64,000 nt of DNA from Spisula solida (taxonomy: Eukaryota > Mollusca > Bivalvia > Venerida > Mactridae): assembly GCA_947247005.1 (NCBI GenBank), contig OX365945.1, positions 19,536,501 through 19,600,500 on the forward strand, written 5' to 3'. The notes beneath the pieces were generated by a model. The model made no database searches, had not been told where the DNA came from, and saw only the letters and a program-made list of their open reading frames with translations. The position numbers and the translations under genes were made by a program. Below, in pieces: positions 41,201 through 52,204 of the stretch (position 1 is its first letter; each line of letters begins with the position of its first letter).

Positions 41201-44200
41201 TCTAGAGGTCACATTTTCACCTCATCTATATAAAACCTGGTCAGTGTAAAATCTAAATCATATATTAAGGTAATATCATAACAAATACTGATTCTGCCTA
41301 AACTGCTAGTCATCAGGTGAGCGCTTTAGGGCCAATGGCCCTCTTGTTTAATATTATTATTAGTGTGTGGCAGTTACATACTTTTTTCTCAGGCTCTAAT
41401 TTATTTAGGCATAAAGTTGATAAAAAGCAGAATTAGACATATAAAAGTGTTTTCATCTTTCTTCTCATATGTGTGTTACATTACTATGCTGCATGCTTTT
41501 CTTGTCAGCTAGTATGCTTGGCCAGTATGGCTACCGGTACTTCTAGATCTTTGAGAATTATTTTCTGTGAATACTCGTCATATTTTATTGGTTGCATATG
41601 AAACTGTATGTTAATTATGATATTTTAGGTTCATTAACAGGGATAATGACGGGGTTTTGTTCGTCCGCTATCAGATCATTGACGTCCAATATGCTGCCAA
41701 CAAGTGAACAAGGTTTGTCAAGTTTGTCTGTAGTTATACCAATTGCTAAGTTTTGCTTTTAATACATGGCTAAACATTTATGAATTTTCTGTTAGTTTCA
41801 GATTTTTTTTCATCCAAAGGGGTCAGTTTTCCAATTTGTGTAAAAAAACTGGGCAAATGCTCTCCTGACTGAGTTTTCGGGCCACTTTCACACCCTCTCA
41901 CCTGTTAGTGAACAGGTTCAGACTGTGACATAATTATTTTCCCTCTAAATTTCAGAGAGTACAAGCATTGTAAATCACGGTAGCTTTAATTTCCCTGTAA
42001 ACAGAACAGAAAATTGTATTTTCTGACTTGAGCTATATAGCTCATCATCATACATAATAAATACATACATAGATAAACATAAAAAAACGGGAAAGGTGAA
42101 GAGGATATGAAATTTAGAAGAATGAAAGGGAAAAAAGATTAATATTAAACTTCTTATTTCCCATTCATATTATATCAACACAAAATGATACGTCTACTTA
42201 CACAGTTTACAAATAGCCTTCTAGTTGTGTTATTTACTTTATTTTAACCAATTTTTTCGAGAGCTGATAATTTTCGACCCATCCCTTATGCTCAAACCTG
42301 GCACGCTTTTCTTACACGTTATTATTACTCTCTTTCATCCATTAGTGAACAGGCTCATAGTTTCACAGAACCATTCCCTATTCAGAGTGTATATGACAAT
42401 ATGTTTTTTCCTGTAACTAGATCAATCACTCTGTGTAATCGAGTAAGTGTTCAAATAATTTTGTCCTGTTACTGATATTCCGTCTGATCAAATCAAACAA
42501 TTCATAAACTTGTCAGATTTTATATTACACTGATTATCTTATAAGAGATATTTCTTGTTTTATTTCAGCTAAATTATTCAGTTTGATAGGATTGAGTGAA
42601 GTTATAGCTGCATTGGCTGCTACAAGTTTGTTTAACACATTGTATAATGCTACCCTAGATTTCTACCCTGGATTCTGTTTTCTAATGGCCTCAGGAATTG
42701 TTGGAATGTGTCTACTGATTGCCATGTAAGTATTAGAATTCCAGTTTCTGTTGCCATGGTTACTAGTAAATTTTCGTAAGTGCTTTGATAAAATATTACC
42801 CTGATAACTAGATTACATATGTATGTCTTCTATCAAAAGTCGGATACTGATTTTGTGCTTGACCCCTGTCTGGATGTCTGTCACAAAGTTTGTCTGCGCT
42901 TGTACTTCTTAACCACTGGTCCGATTTCAATGAAACTTCAAACGCATTCATTGTACCAAGCCTAGTTGTGCATATTGTCAGGAATTTAGGATAGACGGTT
43001 TTTGCTGGAGTTATGGCCCCTTATGAGGAACATACATTTGTGTGTTAAAACCCCTTTTCAGTTACTATTAGCTGTCTAGTTTGTAATTTACAGAGATACA
43101 AATAAGCTGCTTATTGGGGTAATTACCCAATTAATTTTCTTAAAAACCCAATAGATTTTGAGAGGAGGGAGAAAGAAAAAGCAAAGACAATTTGAAATAC
43201 CCAAATAGAACAAGACTGCGTTCAATAAACGCTTATGCCCCCGTGGAAGCCTAGTCCATAAAAAAGCCAATCAGGGGCCATAATTCTGTTAAAATGTTAA
43301 ATAGGGTTACATGGCTTTGTCAGTATAAGGGGCTTACGATGGTAAACATGTATGTCAAGTTTGAAGAAAACGCCTTAATGTAAGGCGAAATTTGGGTTAA
43401 CAAGAATTGGACGCTTTTAAAAATAAGTCTAAGTCCAAAATGAGGTCAATGTGAAGGTCAAAATGAGGTTAGGTTATACAGGCATGTGGAGAGTGTTCAT
43501 ATACAACATCCAGGCAAGTATTAAAGCTTTGTAGCAAGCCATAATGATGCTAGAAGAAACGGTCAATTTGGGTTAACCAAGAATTTGGCCCTTCAATAAG
43601 TGTAAGTCCAAAATTAGGTCAAGGTGAAGGTCAAAATGGGGTTAGGTGATACAGGCGTGTGGAGAGTGTTCATATACAACATCCATGCAAGTATGAAAGC
43701 TTTGTAGCAAGCCATAATGTTACTAGAAGAAAGGGTAAATTTGGGTTAACCAAGAGTTTGGCCCTTTAATAAGTCTAAGTCCAAAATAAGGTCAAGGTGA
43801 AGGTCAAAATGGGGTCAGGTGATACAGGCGTGTGGAGAGTGTTCATATACAACGTTCATGCAAGTATGGAAGCTTTCTTGCAAGCCATAATGATGCTAGA
43901 AGAAACGGTCAATTTGGGTTAACTGGACGGACGAACGGACAGGTGAAACACTATATGCCTCCCGATCTATCGATACGGGGGCATAAAAAGCCGAAAATAT
44001 TGCGGACAAGAATAAAGTATATAGTTATATCGGATACTTTCCAAGGGGCAGAACTGTGTGAATAATCAGCAAACCGGAACGTGCAGACGATATGCGCATC
44101 TCCACTTGGTAGTGAAGCTATCCATAAAGTTTTGTTAAAATCTGAGCAGTGGTTCTTGAGAAATAGCCCGGACAAGAATTAAGTGTATGGTTATAGTGCG

Positions 44201-45059
44201 ATCTGCCAAGGGGCATAACTGTTTGAATAATCAGCAAACCCGAACATGCCGACGATATGCACATCTCCACTTGGTAGTGAAGCTATCCATGAAGTTTTGT
44301 TAAAATCTGAGCAGTGGTTCTTGAGAAATAGCCCGGACAAGAATTTAGTATATAGTTATAGTGCAGTCTTCCAAGGGGCATAACTGTGTGAATAATCAGC
44401 GAACTGGAACGTGTCGACGATATGCGCATCTCCACTTGGTAGTGAAGCTATCCATGAAGTTTTGTTAAAATCTGAGCAGTGGTTCTTGAGAAATAGCCCG
44501 GACAAGAATTTAGTATATAGTTATATTGGCGATCTTCCAAGGGGCATAACTGTGTGAATAATCAGCGAACCGGAAAGTGCCGACGATATGCGCATCTCCA
44601 CTTGGTAGTGAAGCTATCCATGAAGTTTTGTTAAAATCTGAGCAGTGGCTCTTGAGAAATAGCCCGGACAAGAATCGGACGGACGGACAGACAGACAGGT
44701 GAATCACTATATGCCTCCGGATCTATCGATACGGGGGCATAAAAAAAGATGTTGTAGTGAAAATATGTACATAAAAGCTTATTTACCCTTTGAATTTTAT
44801 TACATGCCCAATTAAAATTTGTCAAAACCCAATCAAAATTGAAACTTGGGGGTAAAATACCCAATTAACCAAACCTTATCTGTAGCTCTGCTGTAAATAA
44901 ACAATACATTCTATTTTCAGATATTTACATGCTACTCTAGTCAGGACTGCTGGTAACAATTATGGTACACTTCAAAACGAGACGGAAGAAGATATCATTG
45001 TGAATTCTGATGATTTAGTTGTCAATGGAGACGATATAAGTCCTGAAGTTATTTCTTGA
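37334..45059 (+). CDS. SLC46-family (proton-coupled folate transporter-like) MFS transporter, complete, 5 exons
   Basis: SLC46 proteins are 12-span major-facilitator carriers; members move folates or other small solutes with protons. Exons 37334-38207, 38951-39193, 41629-41712, 42569-42725 and 44921-45059 join in phase into 498 residues, the usual family length. Seen: TVEPVMFLYMFSIFLQ in TM1; a first outer loop with two N-glycosylation sequons (N51-H-T, N60-E-T) and C46/C55; the MFS motif A GPLSDRVGRK (98-107); a long central loop (about 225-270); YRPFHWSQTTLGLYKG before TM7-8; and an acidic C-terminal tail. An in-frame TAG at 37310-37312, just after a TTTTTCAG acceptor, bounds the start and suggests a 5' non-coding exon. 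The exact SLC46 member and substrate cannot be assigned. Confidence 0.9.
38296..38650. repeat. Dispersed repeat relic in SLC46-like intron 1
   Basis: A GATGTGCAGAGCGCATGTTC.. start, AGGTCAAGGTCACAC.. body and a GGCAGTGCTCTTGTT end (twice, 38479 and 38621) mark a dispersed element. It has no coding capacity. Confidence 0.5.
38951..39193 (+). CDS. SLC46-like exon 2
   Basis: 243 bases, phase 1 to 1. It carries IYTRYRPFHWSQTTLGLY and two hydrophobic spans. Acceptor TTTGTTGTAG. Confidence 0.92.
39194..41628. other. SLC46-like intron 2
   Basis: 2.4 kb. Apart from the AGCTCACCTG-family element at 40806-41350 nothing was recognised. Confidence 0.55.
40806..41350 (+). mobile_element. AGCTCACCTG-family tandem-core element, short copy
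   Basis: It starts TTTTTAGCTCACCTGAGC, then GTCCGTCGTCCGTCGTGCGC, has about three degenerate AACTTGGTCACAATG core units, and ends GGTGAGCGCTTTAGGGCCAA then GGCCCTCTTGTTTA (a 3' hairpin near the end). The long relative is at 45997-47230. Confidence 0.75.
41629..41712 (+). CDS. SLC46-like exon 3
   Basis: 84 bases, phase 1 to 1, encoding GSLTGIMTGFCSSAIRSLTS and NMLPTSEQ. Acceptor ATATTTTAG, donor GTTTGT. Confidence 0.88.
42569..42725 (+). CDS. SLC46-like exon 4
   Basis: 157 bases, phase 1 in, phase 2 out, encoding KLFSLIGLSEVIAALAATS and a final hydrophobic span. Donor GTAAGT. Confidence 0.9.
42830..43080. repeat. Dispersed repeat relic in SLC46-like intron 4
   Basis: Blocks AACCACTGGTCCGATTTCAA, ATGAAACTT and GGAGTTATGGCCCCTTA are typical of invertebrate dispersed repeats, but no second copy is in this window. 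Confidence 0.35.
43211..44744 (+). mobile_element. Composite CAAGACTGCG element with tandem cores, copy 1 (SLC46-like intron 4)
   Basis: The first half has units of about 190-200 bp (GTCAATTTGGGTTAAC, GTGTGGAGAGTGTTCATATA). The second half has four units of 165 bp (CCAAGGGGCA at 44041, 44206, 44371, 44537). GGACGGACGGACAGAC and GATACGGGGGCATAAAA close it. It is homologous throughout to 57481-59030. Confidence 0.8.
44921..45059 (+). CDS. SLC46-like exon 5 (stop codon)
   Basis: 139 bases ending in TGA. It encodes the end of the last span and an acidic cytosolic tail (ETEEDIIVNSDDLVVNGDD). An AATAAA at 45376-45381 is a plausible poly(A) signal. Confidence 0.88.
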
Positions 45060-45689
45060 TTCTGTGTTATACCTTTAGCTCTTGCACCAAAGTTATGTAT
45101 TGATCTATGGGAAATAATCTCTGTTATGAAAAGATAATGAGATTACTGATGCTTGATGTTCATTATTTGACTGAATTTGTTAATTAAGGAGATTGTTACA
45201 GTATTTTTTATCTTTAATTATTTGTGTTGCCGATATTCTGTCAGGAATATGTACCTGTGTTTTATCTTAGAAAACAACATTGTCACGAGTGAGGATGCAT
45301 AGTAAATGAATAATGAATGAGTAGCATGAGTGATTTAATGTACACATTGGAACAAGTGATCATGCTTTTTTCAACAATAAATCACACATAGTACTACATA
45401 TTCATTATTTAGATTCTAAATTAGCCAATATTCTGCATTTGACAACACATCAAGACAAAGTAACTGCTGCACTATTTTCTTCCTCAGAACACTATTAAGT
45501 TATTTGCCGTGTTTTAACGGTAATTCATGCACACCTTGGCTTCCACTACGTGTATATAGGTGAAACTGCTAGTTGTATTAGAATATTGTGATAACACATG
45601 TTTACCTTATTGTAAGGATTCTGACTGCTTTATTTTTGTGTCATTTAGAACTTTTAAAACTCCTTATAATAAGGGGTAACCTAGATTGT

Positions 45690-45945
45690 ATGCACAGTTT
45701 ATGTGCTGCAGCTTTCTAGGACAACTTCCTAGAATTGTCTCCCTTGATTAGGTGTTTTGCTCAGTCTATTTCCATATTTGGATTGTCTCCCTTCTGTATG
45801 CATTTTTTTGGGTAAATGCTGAATTGGTAAACATAGATTGTGTGCAGCTTTTAAGACAACTACCAAGAATGGTCTCCCTTGATTAGGTGTCTTGCTCAGT
45901 CTATTTCCACATTGGGATTGTCTCCCCTCCACATGCATTTTTAGC
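45690..45945. repeat. Two tandem GTCTCCCTTGATTAGGTGT repeats
   Basis: Two units of about 135 bp begin near 45737 and 45872. Single relatives occur near 2855-2995, 32225-32368 and 48945-49080. Confidence 0.65.
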
Positions 45946-45996
45946 TCCAGTATTCGTCTGCGTCGGCGTAACACTTTTGTTAAAGTTTAGGTACAG

Positions 45997-47230
45997 TTTT
46001 TTTAGCTCACCTGTCACAAAGTGACAGAGTGAGCTTTTGTGATCACTCTTCGTCCGTCATCCGTCCGTCGTCCGTCCGTCCGTCAACAATTGGCTTGTGT
46101 AGACACTAGAGGTCACAATTTTAGCCTAATCTTTATGAAACTTGGTCACAATGATCATCTCAACAAAATCTAGGCCAAGTTCGATATTGGGTCATCCGGG
46201 GTCAAAAACTAGGTCACTAGGTCAAATCATAGAAAAACCTTGTGTAGTCACTAGAGGTCACAATTTTGACTTAATCTTTATGAAACTTGGTCACAATGAT
46301 CATCTCGACAAAATCTAGGTCAAGTTCGATATTGGGTCATCCGGGGTTAAAAACTAGGTCACAAGGTCAAATCATAGAAAAACCTTGTGTAGTCACTAGA
46401 GGTCATAATTTTGACTGAATCTTTATGAAACTTTGTCACAATGATCATCTTGACAAAATCTAGGTCAAGTTCGATATTGGGTCATAAGGGGTTAAAAACT
46501 AGGTCACAAGGTCAAATCATAGAAAAACCTTGTATAGTCACTAGAGGTCACAATTTTGGTCTAATCTTTATGAAACTTGGTCACAATGATCATCTCAACA
46601 AAATCTAGGCCAAGTAAGATATGGGGTCATCTGGGGTCAAAAACTAGGTCAAATCATAGAAAAACCTTGTGTAGTCACTAGAGGTCACAATTTTGACTCA
46701 ATCTTTATGAAACTTGGTCACAATGGTCATCTCAACAAAATCTAGGTCAAGTTCGATATTGGGTCATCTGGGGTCAAAAACTAGGTCACAATGTCAAATA
46801 ATAGAAAAACTTTGTGTAGTCACTAGAGGTCACAATATTGGCCTAATCTGTATGAAACTTGGTCACAATGATCATCTTAACAATATCTAGGTCAAGTTTG
46901 ATATTGGGTCATCTTGGGTCAAAAACTAGGTCACATGGTTAAATCATAGAAAAACATTGTGTAGTCACTAGAGGTCACAATGTCGACCTTATCTTTATGA
47001 AACTTGGTCACAATGATCATCTCAACAAAATCTAGGCCAAGTTTGGTATTGGTTTATCTGGGGTCAAAAACTAGGTCATTAAGTCAAATCATATAAAAAC
47101 CTTGTGTAGTCACTAGAGGTCAAAATATTGGCCTTATCTGTATGAAACTTGGTCACAATGATCATCTCTACAAAATCTAGGTCAAGTTCGACAGGTGAGC
47201 GACCTAGGGCCCTTTGGGCCCTCTTGTTTA
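45997..47230 (+). mobile_element. AGCTCACCTG-family tandem-core element, long copy
   Basis: Eight core units with a 145-bp period (CACTAGAGGTCA at 46104, 46249, 46394, 46539, 46676, 46821, 46966, 47111; one unit is 137 bp). Ends are AGCTCACCTGTCAC and CAGGTGAGCGACCTA, with the GGGCCCTTTGGGCCC hairpin just before CTCTTGTTTA. Inverted ends plus a 3' hairpin fit a Helentron-like non-autonomous element. Confidence 0.8.
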
Positions 47231-47290
47231 AAATTATGCCCCCTTTACTACTTAGTGCAAAAAGTGCAAATGTTAAAGTTTAGGTACAGG

Positions 47291-48057
47291 TTTTTGTGTC
47301 GCCTGAAAAGGCGACATATAGGTGTTACTTTGGCGGTGGCCGCGGCTGCGGCGTCACAAATTGCTTGTCCGGAGCATAACTTTGTCACCTTAAGTTCAAA
47401 TGACTCAAGATTTGGTATGCATGTTTCTTGCAATAAGCCGAAGTGCAGTGCGCAAGAACCATAACTCTACCTGTCATAGTTTTTGAATTATTTCCGTTTG
47501 ATTTATTTTATTGGAGCATTTCTTGTCCAGAGCATAACTTTGTCACCTTAAGTTCAAATGACTCAAGATTTAGTATGCATGTTTCTTGCAATAAGCCGAA
47601 GTGCAGTGCGCAAGAACCATAACTCTGCCTTGCATTGTTTTTGAATTATTTCCCTTAGATTGATTTAATTTGAGCATTTCTTGTCCGGAGGATAACTTTG
47701 TCACCAAGAGGTTGAATGACTTGAAACTTGGTATGCATGTTTCTAACCAAAAGTCCAAGTACAGTACACAAGAATCGTAACTCTACCTTGTGCCATTTTT
47801 TATTTTTCACCTTTGATTGATTTTATAAGCATTTCTTGTCCGTGGCATAACTTTGTCACCATAAGTATTAATGACTCCAAAATAGGTATGCATGTTTCTT
47901 GCTGTGACATTTTTTTGTCCAGAGCAAAACTTTGTCGTTTTTAGTTCAGATGACTAGAGAACTCTTGTGAGTCAATATGTAGCCCAATACTGGATAGTTT
48001 TCCATGACAAATGTGCATGTCGTCAGGCGACACATGCGACTCGCGGAGCTTTTATTT
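47291..48057 (+). mobile_element. GTGTCGCC-family tandem-core element, copy 2
   Basis: It is homologous to 34665-35490 from TTTTTGTGTCGCC to GCGGAGCTTTTATTT. It sits in the T-run of the flanking array unit; the uninterrupted unit near 48385 shows the empty site. Confidence 0.8.
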
Positions 48058-49629
48058 AACCTCTAATATTTTCAAATTGCATTCACATATTGCTATGCAT
48101 ACTTGTTCTCAATCATGACCCCAACCCCTACACAGGGGTAGGTAACTCTATCAAGCATTTTGTTGAAATTATGCTCCCAGTTGGACTTGGAAATTCAAAT
48201 GTTAAAGTTTAGGTACATGTTTTTAACCCCTTATATCTTCGAAGAGCATTGACATATTTCTTTGATACTTTGCATACTTGTTCACCATCATGACCCCAAC
48301 CCATAAACAGGGGTAGGTAACTCTATCAAGCATTTTGTTGAAATTATGCCCCCTTTTTCAACTTAGTGCAAATGTTAAAGTTTAGGTACAGGTTTTTTCA
48401 CCTCTAATATTTTCAAAGTACATTCACATAATGCTATGCATACTTGTTCTCCACCATGACCCCAACCCCGACACAGGGGTGGGTAATTCTATCAAGCAAT
48501 TTGTTGAAATTATGCCCCCTTTTGGACTGAAATGCAAATGTTAAAGTTTAGGTACAGGTTTTTTAACCCCTTATATCTTCAAAGTGAATTGATATATTGC
48601 TTTGATACTTTGCATACTTGTTCACCATCATGACCCCAACCCCTACACAGGAGAAGATAACTATTTAGCATTTTGTTGAAATTATGCCCCCTTTTTGACT
48701 AAGAAATGCCTATGTGTTTACCTTCAATGACCAAGAGGACCTACACATGAGTAGGTAACGGTCCTGCATAATTTGTCCAAATTATCCCCCTTTTTAGACT
48801 TAGAAGCCCCAACCTCTACACAGCAGAGGGTAATGCTGCTGTTATGAAGAATTTTGTTTTGAATATATAATGATTGTACTATCCTAGCATGGCGCTGCGA
48901 ATAGTGGAGCGCGCTGTTCGTGGACAGCTCTTGTTGGTAAATACTAAACTGGCTAATGTAGATTGTATACAAACCTCATGTGCAATTTTAAGGACAAATA
49001 TCATCACTGATGATCATCAGATTAAGTGCCTTGTTCATTCCATCCATTTCCTTAATTAGATTGTCTCCCCTTTATATGCAAAAGTAGATAATACTGAACG
49101 TAAATGGTATAGTCCAGTCAGGGTAAGAATAGAGTGACTCAGCGGTCAAGTCCACTATTACGGTGTTAAACCAATTATAAAGGCTTTTACAGACAGCTAT
49201 AATTTAAATGCTCAACTAACATACTATATTTGCTCTACCTATTCAGACAGTGGTTGTAATCTTTTGTGTACACATAAATGACAACGTCACTCTCACAATA
49301 ACCTAACTGGACTGTATAACCCAAACTAAGATACCTGTACCAGATTGTGTCTCTTGGTTCTGTTTCAATTTCGATTCAATTTTTTTTTGTTTGATTTGGT
49401 TCAATAATCATATGAAATACATAGATATCTCAATAACTGCGTTATTCTTTGTCATGGTAGACAATTTTAAGCCTGAAAAATTTATGAAGACTGACAAAAT
49501 TCTATAAAATTGGAAACAGTTAATTTTCATGCTTTAGGTGAAAAAAAGTCTGTGTTTGGTTCTAGTTTCTAGTTCACCTGCAAATTTTTCAACCTAAATC
49601 ATAGACTGAGAACTTGACTGACCACTAAT

Positions 49630-50117
49630 CACAGGCATAAGAAATTATATCGCAAAATACTGAGTTTTGTCATGCCCAATTTTTCGCCTATTTACTATGT
49701 ATACAAGAGAACAGGTAAGAAACAGACTTTTCATACCCTTACAAGTTACATTAAATGCATCAACAGGCCAGGAAATGGTTGCGATCCGGTCTAGATAAGT
49801 CTGTACTAAATAAAACCATCAACATATTTACCATTAACTGAAATTTTCAGGTATTTTCTCGAATTCGTCCTTGTCTTGTTTTTCACAACTGTAGTTGTTG
49901 TAGTGAATGGTATGCGTTAAAATACAGAAAATAAAAGCATCAAAATCTGGAATGGGTTCAAAAACACCTGGTTCACTAAATACTACAACATCGACACAGT
50001 CATGAAAAACAAAACAAGGATTGAGACCTGTTTCATACCTGGTGTTTTATACAGTAAATACGCTAGAAAAATCGGGGATGTCAAAACTATTCCGTGATAT
50101 GGTTTCTTACGCCTGTG
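49630..50117. mobile_element. Longer relative of the CCACAGGC fold-back element
   Basis: Left CACAGGCATAAGAAATTATA and right (inverted) CACAGGCGTAAGAAACCATA match the 3176-3328 element, as does the inner GGGGATGTCAAAACT. About 350 bases of unique interior are kept. Confidence 0.7.
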
Positions 50118-50304
50118 CACTGATGTATGAGGTTGGGTGGTACATGTTTTGTATTTATTTCGTTCTTACTTCATATGTAAGTATTTGTTGTAATCGTCAG
50201 TGTTTGCATGTTTTGTGAACACAATTCCATTTCATATACCACAATGTACTGCATAATTGATTGTTGAACTTTATTGAAATATTTTTATATTCAATGCTCA
50301 CCTA

Positions 50305-50602
50305 ATGCACCTATCAACGTTTTCCCCCCAGGAGGGGGGCGGCGCGCTGACCCAGGGGAATTTGACATTTTTACTTTTTCAAAGTCTAAATTCCCACCCT
50401 AGAGCAAGGGCAATTTGTCAAAATCCCCTAACTGGGAGATGCTTTACATACCCCCGGGATCAAAATTTCGGCCAGTCAAAATTTCCCGGGACTCGGCACA
50501 ATTCTGTCTGTCAAATTCCCACCTATCGGGAACAGCCTTCTGTCAAAAGTCCCGTGTATGCCTGCCACTCCCCCCCTGGGGGAAAACATTGATAGGTGCA
50601 TA
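50305..50602. mobile_element. TIR element, TGCACCTATCAACGTTTTCC termini
   Basis: The left end TGCACCTATCAACGTTTTCC is matched, inverted, by GGAAAACATTGATAGGTGCA. C/G-rich runs follow both ends. It has no transposase. A left-end fragment is at about 7074-7135. Confidence 0.8.
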
Positions 50603-51127
50603 AGCTACTTGTTTTGTTTGTTGCTTGGAGTGCTTAAATAAATTTGCTTTTTATCATTTTGTTGTCAATTTGTTTTCAATTAAGGATGCCTAACACTTTT
50701 TATTTGCAAGCAATTTCATAAACTCAAATATGGATGACATATTCTTTTAGAATTTAAGTTACCATGACATTTATGAAACATTTTGGTACCTAAAATTAGA
50801 AGTGGTTTGTATGTTAACGTAAGATAGACATTTGTTGTAAGATCATCTATGAAACAGGCCCCAGATCTGACAGGGACCAAGTATGTTCAATGCAAAGGGA
50901 GTTTCACAAGGTCAAAAGGAGTTTCATTGGTTCAAAACAACAAGATCATATAATGATGTAAACAAAATTATATTTATTTGCAATGAAATTAACATGTTTC
51001 TAAAAATCTAAATAAATGATATCACAGTCTAACTTGTACTTTGTCAAAATAATGTACCTCAGATAAAATAATATAGCCTGTTATAGAGTATATGCAACAA
51101 GTAATTAAGAATTGCAAGCAATACGGA

Positions 51128-51482
51128 AGTCCCCTACCGGTTTTAAGCCATTTTCAATGTTTCTGTTGCCATAGCAACCACAATATTTGTCAGAATCAAA
51201 CTATTTTTAGATGTGCATAATCCCCTCATTGCCCCCTATCCACATATCAAGTTTCATAAACCTAGCTTTAAAACTGTTTGAGTTATAGCAGGATCCAGAT
51301 TTGGGCATATTTTCACTATTTCTGTCGCCATAGCAAACACAATTTTTGTCAGAATCAAAATATGTTTTGACGTGCATAATCCCCTTATTGCCCCCTATCC
51401 ACATACCAAGTTTCATAAACCTAGCTTGGAAACTGATTGAGTTATGTCAGGATCCAGATTTTTTGACGGACCGGTAGGGGTC
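51128..51482. mobile_element. Element with CCCTACCGGT ends and two 158-bp units
   Basis: GTCCCCTACCGGT at the left and ACCGGTAGGGGTC at the right are inverted. The inside holds two units marked by GCATAATCCCCT (51215, 51373) and CATAAACCTAGCTT. Confidence 0.75.
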
Positions 51483-51692
51483 TAATAAAATCACAATAAA
51501 CATTAATAGAATACAAGGGTCAAAATGTGGACTGCTCCATAGCGCGCTGCATGCGTTGCCTTAGCAACGATAACAGACGCGTATGTTAAATCTGTAACAT
51601 TACATTATATACTTTAACCATACTCGAATTCATAAGATGGTGTTCTAAATATGGTATGAATTTTAAGACAGTAGTCAATGTTTAACTTATTT

Positions 51693-51710
51693 GGGGGGGG
51701 GGGGGGGGGG
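51693..51710. repeat. Poly-G tract (18 bases)
   Basis: An uninterrupted run of G. Confidence 0.95.
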
Positions 51711-52180
51711 CTGTCCATGAACTTTATGGATGACCCTTTTACTTTTAACTAATACTTAAATTCAAGCACAATTAAATGCATTCATCAACCTTAGAAAAGT
51801 GCCAACAAATATTCCATTGGCTCAATGAACAATAAGACAAGCCAATGTCCAATTGCTAACCAGTGGACAAATTTGTGTATATATCCTAGTATGCACCTTC
51901 AGTGCTTTGATTGTACTATTGAATTACAGCTGATTCTTGCATATTTCCTGACCAGCCCTCGTTTATGTATGCAGACCCATCTTGCACGCAACCAATTTGT
52001 AGACTGTCCAACTCTTTGTCAAGCATATTTTCTGGACACTGAAAATCATTAATACACCAGTACAGTATAGTAATTAGTATACAAACAGTTTCAACCATTT
52101 ACCTGGTTTTTTGTTTCACTAATTCATGAATAACTGAGTACTGTATTATGAAATTTAAGTCAGTAGTTTTGGGGTTTTGC

Positions 52181-52204
52181 CTATATGTCTTTATCATCTG
52201 TTTC
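52181..52204 (-). CDS. SLU7: SLU7-like exon g (terminal, duplicate of the start of exon b)
   Basis: It starts at the duplicated TTAATACAG acceptor and reads ETDDKDI then TAG. Homology to exon b (EKDAQEK) is lost within about 20 bases. It would end the protein early. Confidence 0.45.
   Translation of the reverse strand, partial: ETDDKDI

Larger units (their letters stand above)
45941..48720. repeat. AAAGTTTAGGTACAGG tandem array interrupted by two elements
   Basis: Units of about 166-174 bp (CATGACCCCAACCC at 48115, 48289, 48455, 48629) are clear at 48058-48720. Their 5' partners surround the insertions at 45997-47230 and 47291-48057. The array starts with a TTTTAGCTCCAGTATTCGTC terminus. 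Confidence 0.7.

Noticed and set aside
51916..52098. Possible terminal exon on the minus strand (CPENMLDKELDSLQIG...)
   Set aside because: It has a fair acceptor (GATTTTCAG) and a stop, but no similarity to SLU7 and no supporting partner exon, so it was left out of the model.
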